This document shows, one piece after another, positions 29,045-35,291 of a stretch of DNA of 35,291 nucleotides. The DNA is taken from IMG/VR virus record IMGVR_UViG_3300036782_000027, positions 1 through 35,291 of that record, one strand, 5' to 3'. The number at the start of each line of letters is the position of its first letter. Position 1 is the first letter of the stretch. A model generated the notes under the pieces. It searched no databases. It was not told the origin of the DNA and worked only from the letters and a program-made list of their open reading frames with translations. This DNA comes from a virus. The position numbers and the translations under genes were made by a program.

Positions 29045-29362
29045 TTACTCGTCCTCTTCCGGTTTCTGCATCGGCGGCGGCTGACTTTGCCGGGGGCGCT
29101 GGCCTCCGCCCTGATCGCTGAGTGGCTGGCCTCTGGCGTCGGTTTGCGGATAGCCCGGCTGGCCTTGCTGGGAATGGTGCCTCGCCTGCTGGGTCGCGTC
29201 GTGGGCGCTGGTGCTGTGCAAGTGCGCGCTTTCAGCGTGTTCCGCCGCGTCCTCGTGCTGCTCGCCCTCGTGGGCTTCGGCCGCCTTGTGGTGCGCCTTC
29301 ATCGCGTCTTCGTGCTTTTGGGCCGCCGTACGGTGCTTGTCACCAGCCGGATGCTTGGCCAT
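29045..29362 (-). CDS. Histidine-rich protein, 105 aa
   Basis: Start at 29362 (MAKHPAGDKHRTAAQKHEDA) with GGAAGGA upstream; the frame is open to a TTG at 29380. The first 65 residues contain many His, Ala, Glu and Lys (KAHHKAAEAHEGEQHEDAAE; HAESAHLHSTSAHDATQQAR) and are predicted helical; the end is Gln/Pro/Gly-rich. Similar His/Ala-rich helices are known in bacteria and phages, with possible metal binding; role unknown. Confidence 0.65.
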   Translation of the reverse strand: MAKHPAGDKHRTAAQKHEDAMKAHHKAAEAHEGEQHEDAAEHAESAHLHSTSAHDATQQARHHSQQGQPGYPQTDARGQPLSDQGGGQRPRQSQPPPMQKPEEDE

Positions 29363-29381
29363 TTCCGATTTCCTTCCCAAA

Positions 29382-29418
29382 GTTAGGGTAGCGTGTCAAT
29401 CGTATCGATTGACACGCT
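29382..29418. promoter_or_regulatory. 34-base element, copy A, with perfect 13-bp palindrome
   Basis: Intergenic. Contains GTTAGGGTAGCGTGTCA (29382-29398) identical to the minus-strand copy at 15673-15657. It is also part of a perfect 13-bp inverted repeat, AGCGTGTCAATCG at 29390-29402 and CGATTGACACGCT at 29406-29418, with the 3-nt loop TAT. As RNA it is a strong hairpin between the PDQGLP-repeat gene and the His-rich gene, but no T-run follows in either direction. Confidence 0.6.
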
Positions 29419-29427
29419 GTCTTGTGT

Positions 29428-29955
29428 TTACGTCCGCTTCGGCTGCGGGGTTGGCGGCAAGCCTTGGTCAGGTCGGCCACCGGGCGCGATCGGATGCGAG
29501 GGCCGATGTCCGCCGCCGCCGCCTTCCGGCAAGCCCTGATCCGGCCGCGCGTCGGCGTCGATCACGACGTAGCGGTACATGGCGCCCTGCCCGCCACCGC
29601 CGATCAGGACGAGGGCGATATACTTGCCGTGGACGCCCGGAGGCAGGGGCGGCCAGATGGTGCCGGGCGGCAGCACGATCGGATGCTCGGGATGCTCGCC
29701 GCCACCGGAGGGCGGCAAGCCCTGATCGGGATGCTCGGGCGCCGGAACCCACGGATGCTCGGGGGTGAGCGGTGGCCAGATGCCGGGTGGCGGCGTCGGC
29801 AAGCCGATGTCGGGATAGCCGGGTCCCGGCCAAATCCCTACGCCTTCGTCAACCCCATAGTCGGGATCAACCGGACCCTCGACGCCGGGAAGCCCTTGAT
29901 CGGGGTGCCCGCCCCCGCGCTTGCGCAACCTTAGAAATCCACTGACAAACGGCAT
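29428..29955 (-). CDS. Pro/Gly-rich repeat protein with PDQGLP units, 175 aa
   Basis: Four copies of [H/R]PDQGLP (near residues 17, 75, 137 and 162) plus a variant YPDIGLP. A folded-looking strand block, VHGKYIALVLIGGGGQGAMY then YVVIDADARPDQG, lies between the third- and fourth-copy regions. It is preceded by a good ribosome site (AAGGAGG, 7 bases). Proteins of this repeat type occur near head genes of related phages; the function is unknown, possibly capsid decoration. Confidence 0.72.
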   Translation of the reverse strand: MPFVSGFLRLRKRGGGHPDQGLPGVEGPVDPDYGVDEGVGIWPGPGYPDIGLPTPPPGIWPPLTPEHPWVPAPEHPDQGLPPSGGGEHPEHPIVLPPGTIWPPLPPGVHGKYIALVLIGGGGQGAMYRYVVIDADARPDQGLPEGGGGGHRPSHPIAPGGRPDQGLPPTPQPKRT

Positions 29956-29985
29956 GAAATTTCCTCCTTCAATGAACCTGTTTAA

Positions 29986-30555
29986 TCAGGCGATGCCGGG
30001 AATATCACGCTTCCGTGAACGCGCCGCGTAGGCGAGGCCGCCCGCGCCAAGCAGCATCATCACCCATGTCGACGGCTCGGGGATCGCGCTCGACGCGACG
30101 AACGAGCCTGAACCGCTGATCAGGTCGCCTGCGCCTCCCGCCTGAGTGAACGACAGGTCGAGGACGCCAACCGTCCCGCCGGGGACGCCGGGGCCGGTCA
30201 GGATGCCGCTGCCGCTAAGGTCGAGTTCGTCGCCGACAAAGCTGGCGGAACTCGTCTTGGTGGTGTCGGAAAACGTGCCGCCATCCCACGAGATGGTGAT
30301 GAACCCGCCGATCGCGGTCGGAAGCGGATTGGTCAGCGTCAGCAGGGAGCCGCCCGCCAGACCGCCAAGCGGATCGACCACTTCGTTCGCCGTCCACGTT
30401 GTGACGCCGACAGAAGTCGCGCCGTCAAGAGTACTGTTCGGGTTGGCGGTGATCCCGGTGGCGTTGGCGGTGAAGTCCGTCTCGGTGATGACCGCGGCGG
30501 CGCTCGGGCTCGTCAAAGCTGCCAGAAGTGCAACTGATAACCACAATCTGTTCAT
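29986..30555 (-). CDS. PEP-CTERM sorting-domain protein, 189 aa
   Basis: Start at 30555 (MNRLWLSVALLAALTSPSAA), a clear signal peptide, with AGGAAAGGG upstream. The mature part is a Gly/Thr/Ser-rich beta-type domain (VITETDFTANATGITANPNS; FITISWDGGTFSDTTKTSSA). The C-terminal about 30 residues, beginning at about 158 with IPEPSTWVMMLLGAGGLAY and ending in an Arg/Lys cluster (ARSRKR), are a full PEP-CTERM signal: PEP motif, transmembrane helix, basic tail. This tag is cut by host exosortase in polysaccharide-producing Gram-negative bacteria. A phage-borne PEP-CTERM protein is uncommon. Confidence 0.85.
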   Translation of the reverse strand: MNRLWLSVALLAALTSPSAAAVITETDFTANATGITANPNSTLDGATSVGVTTWTANEVVDPLGGLAGGSLLTLTNPLPTAIGGFITISWDGGTFSDTTKTSSASFVGDELDLSGSGILTGPGVPGGTVGVLDLSFTQAGGAGDLISGSGSFVASSAIPEPSTWVMMLLGAGGLAYAARSRKRDIPGIA

Positions 30556-30556
30556 G

Positions 30557-30584
30557 GAGTGCCCTTTCCTGTGTCTTGGCACTC
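30557..30584 (-). promoter_or_regulatory. Hairpin holding the PEP-CTERM ribosome site
   Basis: GAGTGCC at 30584-30578 and GGCACTC at 30563-30557 (minus strand) form a 7-bp stem with a 14-nt loop that holds most of the AGGAAAGG ribosome site. The stem ends one base before the ATG. Folding would control access to the start codon, so translational regulation is possible. Confidence 0.45.
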
Positions 30585-30592
30585 AATGGCTA

Positions 30593-31168
30593 TCACGAGC
30601 CCGGCAAGGGCGTCGAGGGCATAGGAGCGCCCTGACCGCCGGGACTTGGGGTCTGACCGGGCCGCCCGCCGCCGGGTTTTTGCCCGAAGAGACGCTGCAA
30701 AAGCTGGTTTTGGATGGTCCGCTTCATCTGATCGCCCAGCATGGTCTTCTGCACGCCGACGGCCGGACCCATCCCGGCGCCGCCGCCGAGATGCCGGGAA
30801 AGCTGAGTGGCGGCGCGCAGCGCGTCGCGGTGGAGCTGGCTTCCGGGCTCCAAGCCAAGCGCCGCTTGCTGGATGAGCTGGACGGCTTGCTGCAACAGCA
30901 TCGAGGCGTCGGCTTGGTTGCCGGGGCCGGGCGTCGAGACTTGCGGCCCCATGCGTGAGCGCGCGAACGCCGCCAATCCACCGGGGCCGGGAGGTCCGCC
31001 GCCACCCGGTACGGGAGGAGGACCGGGAGACGGAGGCCCGCCGGGAGGTGCGCCGCTGCCCGGCGGCTGCCCCTGACCTGAATCGTCTTCGCTCGCGCTG
31101 TCGACAAACGACATGTTCATTGCCCCGGAGACCGCCCCCGGCAAGTTGCGGTTGGCGGGGGCGGTCAT
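30593..31168 (-). CDS. Portal-region structural accessory protein, about 191 aa
   Basis: Start is uncertain: ATG 31168 (MTAPANRNLPGAVSG), or 31120/31114 (MNMSFVDSASEDDSG). No clear ribosome site is present for any of them. A Pro/Gly-rich region (SGAPPGGPPSPGPPPVPGGG) precedes a helical part (ASMLLQQAVQLIQQAALGLE; ALRAATQLSRHLGGG; KRTIQNQLLQRLFGQK) with Gly/Pro-rich end. It follows the portal and homing-type gene, so a virion assembly role is likely. No known domain. Confidence 0.65.
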   Translation of the reverse strand: MTAPANRNLPGAVSGAMNMSFVDSASEDDSGQGQPPGSGAPPGGPPSPGPPPVPGGGGPPGPGGLAAFARSRMGPQVSTPGPGNQADASMLLQQAVQLIQQAALGLEPGSQLHRDALRAATQLSRHLGGGAGMGPAVGVQKTMLGDQMKRTIQNQLLQRLFGQKPGGGRPGQTPSPGGQGAPMPSTPLPGS

Positions 31169-31236
31169 CCCGTGTGTGCCTGTTGGAGGGGATTCCTGCC
31201 AGGACCGGGACGGCGGGAAGTTAGCGCCGCAGCGCG

Positions 31237-31698
31237 CTATTGACAAACGGACCTGTTCGCCACCTGCTGCTTTTGCGTCGCCCAGCGGCAATTTCCGGGC
31301 TCGTAGCCTCGCTCGTTGTCCTTGCGATCAATTGAAAGCCCTGTCGGCGGATCGCCCATTTCAGCATAAAATTCCTCAAAGTTCGCATAGTGAACCTTGA
31401 TCCCGCGCCCGCCATAGCGTTTGAAAAAGCGGTTCTTCGGGTTGTTGCACCGCTGAAGCATGTTGCACCAAATTTTATAGATTTTGCTTCCAGTTTGCCT
31501 GTGCGTGAAGCGCGATTCACGCCGCCAGCATCCGCAAGATTGGATAGCTCCGATCTTAAGATGGTTGGATAAAACGAGGGCTTGGTTGCCGCAGTCACAT
31601 TGGCACAGCCATTTTGCATGTTGGTCGCGGCCACTACCTTGCCGCTCTAGGGCTATGAGGCGTCCAAAGCGCAAGCCAGCGATGTTTGCAAAAGCCAT
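31237..31698 (-). CDS. HNH-type homing endonuclease-like protein, 153 aa
   Basis: The phage HNH-type pattern with N-terminal zinc module: KWLCQCDCGNQALVLSNHLK (Cys pair about residues 32/34), QSCGC, then KIYKIWCNMLQRCNNP, RYGGRGIKV and SIDRKDNERGYEPGNCRWAT near the end. These match phage homing-type endonucleases of the HNH/AP2-associated group. The usual C-terminal DNA-contact segment after the 'QQ..N' box is short, so it may be a trimmed or inactive copy. It is inserted between portal and the accessory protein. Confidence 0.8.
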   Translation of the reverse strand: MAFANIAGLRFGRLIALERQGSGRDQHAKWLCQCDCGNQALVLSNHLKIGAIQSCGCWRRESRFTHRQTGSKIYKIWCNMLQRCNNPKNRFFKRYGGRGIKVHYANFEEFYAEMGDPPTGLSIDRKDNERGYEPGNCRWATQKQQVANRSVCQ

Positions 31699-31715
31699 CC
31701 GCGCAGTTTAACAGG

Positions 31716-33452
31716 TCAGTGTTTGGTCTGACCAGCCCCCGACGCCTTGCGTCTGGACCCGCCGCCTTCTTTGATCCCCAGAAGCCCCTTGACCAGTTCT
31801 TCCTTCTTTTCCTCTTTGGCCGCCTCGGCTTGGGCTTTTTGCCGTTGTTTTAACCGGGCCAAAAGCAATTCCGCACCCGGCGGGTGTAACATGTGGATCA
31901 GGTCTTCGGCGTCGATCGCTCCTGCTCTAGCGAGCGCAATAGCCACTTGACGATTGTCCTCCGCGAAGGCTGGCGACGCGGAGTGGCTGTCGACTTGGAC
32001 TTGGAAGTTGCCGGGGAGCTGGCTGAGTAGGAACTCTTGCTGGGTGTCGGCGGTCGTGTAGACCAGCGCGTCCATGGCTTGCATGATGCGGAGGGCGAGG
32101 AAGCCGACATCGGCGAGCTGGCGCTCGATGCGCGCGGCTTGCTTGATAAGGTGGGGTGATGACGTTCTAACCAGAGTCTGAGCGTGGACTCCAGCGCGGA
32201 CTCCCGACTCGCCTTGTCCTGACATGATCGGGCTGAATCCAGCAGCTTCATCAAACAACTTGAAAACAAACTCAAGTTCTTCCAAGTAGTTTTCCGGTGG
32301 GGGGTCCAGTAGCTTCGACGCTTTCGCGTTGGGATTTGGGTCGTTAATAAAACCTCCCTCATTGACAATCTTATAGTATTGCTCCTCGGTGACGCTGGTG
32401 AATCCGCTGAAGACTTGAGGGGCATTGACATTGCGGTCCCACATTATTTTGATGTCGCGCAGCCGCTTGTTCAGCATGTCCTGCAACATCTGCACGTCGG
32501 CGATGCTGGAGCGGCCCCAGAAATAGCCGGGCGTCTCATGCCCCTGCACCTTGACGAACGCGTGCTTGCCGGGGATGCGCGACAGGTTGCGCCGGGTTTC
32601 ATCGCCTTCTATGACGATCGGGTCGTGACCGTAAAGCACTTGGATTGTCGTCCAGTCCTCCTCCCGGTCGCGATCCTTCACCCATAGCTCGCAGTGTTTG
32701 ACGGTCGGGGCGAATCGCCGGTTCGGGCGCCACGGCGTCGGAACGGGAAAGACGTTGACGATCCCGGCCGCAGAGGACGGCGCGTCGCCAACGTCTCCCA
32801 ACGGTTGCAGCCCGCCCACAACCATTTGGTGAAAGTAGGTCGATTCCTCCTCGTCGCGATCCGGCCCCGGATCGTCGTCGAGCTGCGCCATGATTTGGTT
32901 GTAGCGCGGATGATCGATGAGCGAGGTCCGCAGGCGCGACTTGCTCGGATAGCTGACGTGGCAGAACGCCTCTTGCTCGTCGAGATGCAGCGTCGTCTCG
33001 GACAGGACGCCGAAATTCTGCGGGTGAACTTGCGCCACCTTGAACGTGCCACTGTCGCCGTCAGGCAAAACCTTTAACAGGCCGCAGCCATTGATCAGGC
33101 TCCATGTCACGGCGTCGGCGAAGGTGACGTCGGCGTCGACTTGGCGGAAGTCGGCCGACAGCTTCTCGCCCACCAGCTCGGAGCGTTCGAGGACGCTGTC
33201 GTCCTCGCCGCTGTCATAGATCAGGCGCAGCCGGACATCGGTCGGCTGCATCAGGAAGCCAGCGAGCTTGTCGACGAAGGATTTGGTCTTGTTGTACAGG
33301 GCGGCGCGGCTGTCGGCCGCCCCGGTGTAATAATATTGGCCCGCTCGGGTGTAGACCATCCCGCGCTCGCTGGAGCTGGCCATGCACTCGTCGATCATCT
33401 CCTTGACCCAAGCCTGCATGGTGGCGGGGTTCGACGGGATTTTGAGCGCCAT
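31716..33452 (-). CDS. Portal protein, 578 aa
   Basis: Long portal-type protein: MALKIPSNPATMQAWVKEMI, a clip/wing-like middle (FADAVTWSLINGCGLLKVLP; GHETPGYFWGRSSIADVQML), the helical QDMLNKRLRDIKIMWDRNVN stem segment, and the crown-like C-terminus with AFAEDNRQVAIALARAGAID and a basic tail (KQRQKAQAEAAKEEKKEEL). The length and gene order (portal before scaffold and capsid) fit podoviral portals. It forms the dodecameric DNA channel at the capsid vertex. Confidence 0.86.
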   Translation of the reverse strand: MALKIPSNPATMQAWVKEMIDECMASSSERGMVYTRAGQYYYTGAADSRAALYNKTKSFVDKLAGFLMQPTDVRLRLIYDSGEDDSVLERSELVGEKLSADFRQVDADVTFADAVTWSLINGCGLLKVLPDGDSGTFKVAQVHPQNFGVLSETTLHLDEQEAFCHVSYPSKSRLRTSLIDHPRYNQIMAQLDDDPGPDRDEEESTYFHQMVVGGLQPLGDVGDAPSSAAGIVNVFPVPTPWRPNRRFAPTVKHCELWVKDRDREEDWTTIQVLYGHDPIVIEGDETRRNLSRIPGKHAFVKVQGHETPGYFWGRSSIADVQMLQDMLNKRLRDIKIMWDRNVNAPQVFSGFTSVTEEQYYKIVNEGGFINDPNPNAKASKLLDPPPENYLEELEFVFKLFDEAAGFSPIMSGQGESGVRAGVHAQTLVRTSSPHLIKQAARIERQLADVGFLALRIMQAMDALVYTTADTQQEFLLSQLPGNFQVQVDSHSASPAFAEDNRQVAIALARAGAIDAEDLIHMLHPPGAELLLARLKQRQKAQAEAAKEEKKEELVKGLLGIKEGGGSRRKASGAGQTKH

Positions 33453-34316
33453 CTATTCCGGCTCTTTGTCGAGTTCGCGCTCGACGGCGTCCTTGCCGTA
33501 GTGCGCCGCGCGCATGGAGGACGGCGCATAAGGGGACGGGACGATCTGGCCAGCCGCCATGTCGGGCGTGGTGACGGGATGCGGCCCGAAGGTCGTGCCG
33601 GGCGGGATGACCGGCAAGCGCGGATCGCCTTCCGGCACCGGCTGGTAGTTCGGGTGGTCCCTCGCCAGAAATTCGTCGACCAACGTCATGTCGTGATGGA
33701 CCTCGTCCCCCTCTGATCCGCCTTGGGTCTGGCGAATCATGTTCTGCACCGATGCTTCCTGTTCCGGCGTCAGAAGATGCGCGTTCGGCCCTCGAATGAC
33801 ATTCGTTGGCCGATCAGTGTTCGCGGGCGGACTAAAACCCGGCGGGTTGTTCGGCATGTGCAGCGCGTTGGCGACGCCGACTTGCCCAAGCGCCCGCGCC
33901 CAAGCCTGACTTTCCTCCGGCGTCCATCCGGGTTGTGACGACAGTTGCGTCATCATGTCGCGGACTCGAGACGGGCTCGTGGCGTCGGCGACGGCCGCCT
34001 TGCCTTCCGATCCGGCCCGCGCCCGGTCGGCCTTGCGGCCCGCCATCTTGGATTTCCAAGCCTCGGTGTTCGCCGCGTCCATTTCCTTGTCGACTGCACT
34101 GAGCCCGGCCGCGCGGGCTGTCTCCCCGCTGACGGTTGGCTCCTGTCTGCCGGTAGTCGCGCCCTCGACGGCCTTGAGCCCGGCGGCGCGGCCGGGCGCG
34201 TTCATCGGTGGCTCGACACGGGGGGCGGGGGGCTGGCCGCCGCCAGCCATGCGAGACAGCGCGCCGATGATGTCTTGGAGGCTAAAGCCAGCGCCGCTGC
34301 TTGTGTCGCCCATCAT
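33453..34316 (-). CDS. Hypothetical head/packaging-region protein, 287 aa
   Basis: Start at 34316 (MMGDTSSGAGFSLQDIIGAL), in a 4-base overlap with the previous gene. Gly/Ala/Pro-rich N-terminus, a helical middle (RAAGLSAVDKEMDAANTEAW; KSKMAGRKADRARAGSEGKA), and a C-terminus with many Pro (RLPVIPPGTTFGPHPVTTPD). The stop (33453) abuts the portal start. No domain is recognised; an upstream partner of portal or terminase is possible. Confidence 0.65.
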   Translation of the reverse strand: MMGDTSSGAGFSLQDIIGALSRMAGGGQPPAPRVEPPMNAPGRAAGLKAVEGATTGRQEPTVSGETARAAGLSAVDKEMDAANTEAWKSKMAGRKADRARAGSEGKAAVADATSPSRVRDMMTQLSSQPGWTPEESQAWARALGQVGVANALHMPNNPPGFSPPANTDRPTNVIRGPNAHLLTPEQEASVQNMIRQTQGGSEGDEVHHDMTLVDEFLARDHPNYQPVPEGDPRLPVIPPGTTFGPHPVTTPDMAAGQIVPSPYAPSSMRAAHYGKDAVERELDKEPE

Positions 34317-34516
34317 CTCAGCTCGTCGATCGCCGCGATCAGCGCCTCTTCGCCCAAGCAGAGCCAAGCCCGGTCGTGGAAGGCGTGATAGGCGAACGCC
34401 GCCTTGGCGTGGTCGAGGTCGCCAGCCTCGCGTTTGCACGTCGGCCACAGGATTTCGAGGTCGAGCCGCCGCATCCGCGCCCACCACCAGTTCGTGATCA
34501 GAGCGACTAGCGCCAT
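34313..34516 (-). CDS. Small conserved phage protein, 67 aa
   Basis: MALVALITNWWWARMRRLDL, then ILWPTCKREAGDLDHAKAAF and the ending EEALIAAIDELR. A WWWAR...LEILWPxCK...DLDxAkaAF pattern is a recurring phage protein type next to head-packaging genes. A single Cys-Lys motif and helical predicted structure; the function is not known. Starts one base after the previous stop. Confidence 0.78.
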   Translation of the reverse strand: MALVALITNWWWARMRRLDLEILWPTCKREAGDLDHAKAAFAYHAFHDRAWLCLGEEALIAAIDELR

Positions 34517-34517
34517 G

Positions 34518-34979
34518 TCACCAGACCTTAATCGCCCGCCTCTTGCTGGCCTCAATTAAGTCCGGTTGCGCCCCGCTGGCAATCCCGCGCTTGAGCATGT
34601 CCAGCCCATCCATGCCAAACTCGCGACGGTTCTGCTGGCCGATGCCGATGGCGGTTTGCAGCATCGCCGCATGGCCCGCCGCCTGCCACTCGGAGGGCAG
34701 GACGGAGGCGGTTTGGTCCTTGTAGCGGACCTTGGACGTGCCGCCTTGCCGGTTGTCAAACTGGATGTTGGCGACGTGGTAATCGTTGGCGATGATGTCC
34801 TCGGCGAGCGCCCTAGCCTTGCCGCCGATGCTTCCGCCGATCGCCGGGGGGCGGAACTCCTGATTCATCCTCTGATCGCACGCTTCGCAACTCGGCGGGG
34901 GTTGATCCCACTGATCCTGCGTCAGCGATTGCTCCATCCGGTGGTTGCACTCCGGGCAGTGATAGGTCCGCATGATCAT
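34518..34979 (-). CDS. FmdB-type zinc-ribbon phage protein, 153 aa
   Basis: The N-terminal zinc ribbon CPEC...CEAC (YHCPECNHRMEQSLTQDQW, then PPPSCEACDQRM) resembles the FmdB-like putative regulatory ribbon found in phages. The rest contains AIGGSIGGKARALAEDIIAN and a helical end (MLKRGIASGAQPDLIEASKR). It sits among packaging-side genes, often near the terminase. The exact role is unknown. Confidence 0.75.
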   Translation of the reverse strand: MIMRTYHCPECNHRMEQSLTQDQWDQPPPSCEACDQRMNQEFRPPAIGGSIGGKARALAEDIIANDYHVANIQFDNRQGGTSKVRYKDQTASVLPSEWQAAGHAAMLQTAIGIGQQNRREFGMDGLDMLKRGIASGAQPDLIEASKRRAIKVW

Positions 34980-35088
34980 CGTCGAGCCCCAGATGTTTGA
35001 GGACGCGCGCCATGTCGGTTTCGAGCGCCGCGATTCGGTCCTCGGTTTGCGCGGTGCGCAGCATCATCGGCGAGCGCGGCGGGGTCAC
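34813..35088 (-). CDS. Small coiled-coil protein, 91 aa, with overlapping tail
   Basis: GTG start at 35088 overlaps the previous TGA (GTGA). The folded part is MMLRTAQTEDRIAALETDMA then RVLKHLGLDDDHADLSL, a short helix/coiled coil. The last about 55 residues are polar, and the terminal 167 bases overlap the zinc-ribbon gene out of phase, so they may be overprinted or read-through. Function unknown. Confidence 0.6.
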   Translation of the reverse strand: MTPPRSPMMLRTAQTEDRIAALETDMARVLKHLGLDDDHADLSLPGVQPPDGAIADAGSVGSTPAELRSVRSEDESGVPPPGDRRKHRRQG

Positions 35089-35291
35089 GCCGTGATCCCC
35101 TTCACCGCCCACATGACCGCTTCCTCGATCTTGGTCTTCGCCAGCGATGTCTCGCGGCCCGGATGACAAAACTGGTCGAGCGTTTCGAGGAACGCTGCGC
35201 CCGCGTCCTTGACCGCAACCATCGCCTTCTTTTCCGGCTCGGTCAGAACCCGGTACTGGTGTCGCACGTCGTTGTTGACAGTGCGTTCGTC
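35085..35291 (-). CDS. Acb2/Tad1-like anti-defence protein (5' end outside window)
   Basis: The sequence RHQYRVLTEPEKKAMVAVKD, AGAAFLETLDQFCHPG, RETSLAKTKIEEAVMWAVKG-ITA matches the Acb2/Tad1 helical-hairpin family: YRxLTExEKxxMxxVKDxGxxFxxxL, then REx-SLAxTxxExAVMWAVKxIT. Characterised members bind cyclic nucleotides and block CBASS or Thoeris defence. The GTG at 35267 could start it, but the frame is open to the window edge with NND before the GTG, so the true start is probably upstream. First visible gene of the late operon, GTGA-overlapping the next gene. Confidence 0.75.
   Translation of the reverse strand, partial: DERTVNNDVRHQYRVLTEPEKKAMVAVKDAGAAFLETLDQFCHPGRETSLAKTKIEEAVMWAVKGITA

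Noticed and set aside
29390-29418. Perfect palindrome read as an intrinsic terminator
   Set aside because: Stem is strong, but no T-run follows on either strand, and the imperfect sister copy at 15640 conserves the sequence rather than the hairpin, so a DNA site is more likely.
1-35291. tRNA or rRNA genes
   Set aside because: I saw no cloverleaf-like segment in the few intergenic gaps; a dedicated tRNA scan would be decisive.
1-35291. Terminase large subunit, integrase or DNA/RNA polymerase
   Set aside because: None of the long frames shows their motifs; the terminase probably lies past the right edge.

Overview
This window is a large part of a tailed double-stranded DNA phage (or prophage) genome. 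It is GC-rich, almost entirely coding, and packed with short overlapping genes. The virion genes visible are a portal, a scaffold-like protein, an HK97-type major capsid protein, an SU10/P22-type adaptor, a large tail-hub/nozzle-like protein, long low-complexity proteins that look like internal virion proteins (one carrying a transglycosylase domain), and tail fibres. No tail-tube, sheath or classical tape-measure gene was seen, so a short-tailed (podovirus-like) virion is most likely. The host is probably a Gram-negative, high-GC bacterium. An alphaproteobacterium is my guess from the style of the small accessory proteins. A PEP-CTERM protein further suggests a host with an exosortase system. 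No terminase large subunit, integrase, DNA polymerase or RNA polymerase is visible. The terminase probably lies beyond the right edge, because the right-most gene runs off it.

Layout. (1) 35291 down to 12251, minus strand: the main late operon. In order of transcription it holds an Acb2/Tad1-like anti-defence gene (cut by the edge), a zinc-ribbon protein, the portal, a homing-endonuclease-like gene, a PEP-CTERM protein, Pro/Gly- and His-rich accessory proteins, an HNH gene, scaffold, major capsid protein, Pro-rich/Ig-like proteins, adaptor, tail hub, a run of arginine-rich microproteins, a RuvC-like resolvase, an endolysin, a holin-like protein, a GNAT-like protein, the internal-virion block and small membrane/accessory genes. 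(2) 8298-12243, plus strand: a recombination operon with an ERF annealing protein, a YqaJ/lambda-type exonuclease and several small zinc proteins. (3) 8214 down to 7186, minus strand: a divergent regulatory operon led by a helix-turn-helix protein. A perfect dyad overlaps the promoter between operons 2 and 3. (4) 5082-6749, plus strand: two small genes and a VapE-type ATPase, followed by a 430-base non-coding region rich in inverted and direct repeats, a candidate replication origin or control region. (5) 4967 down to 430, minus strand: tail-fibre and small-protein operon. (6) 1-429: one doubtful small plus-strand gene and a set of hairpins.

How it fits together: the VapE ATPase, ERF and YqaJ exonuclease suggest replication and recombination-dependent genome processing, with RuvC resolving branched DNA late, before packaging. 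The muramidase endolysin and holin-like protein provide lysis, and the virion transglycosylase provides entry. Observations of most interest are: seven short arginine-rich ORFs between 21580 and 23120; the major capsid gene, which appears to start at an ATT codon behind a perfect Shine-Dalgarno; a phage-encoded PEP-CTERM protein; the Acb2-like gene; a 34-base element present twice in opposite orientation at 15640 and 29382; and the repeat-rich region after vapE.
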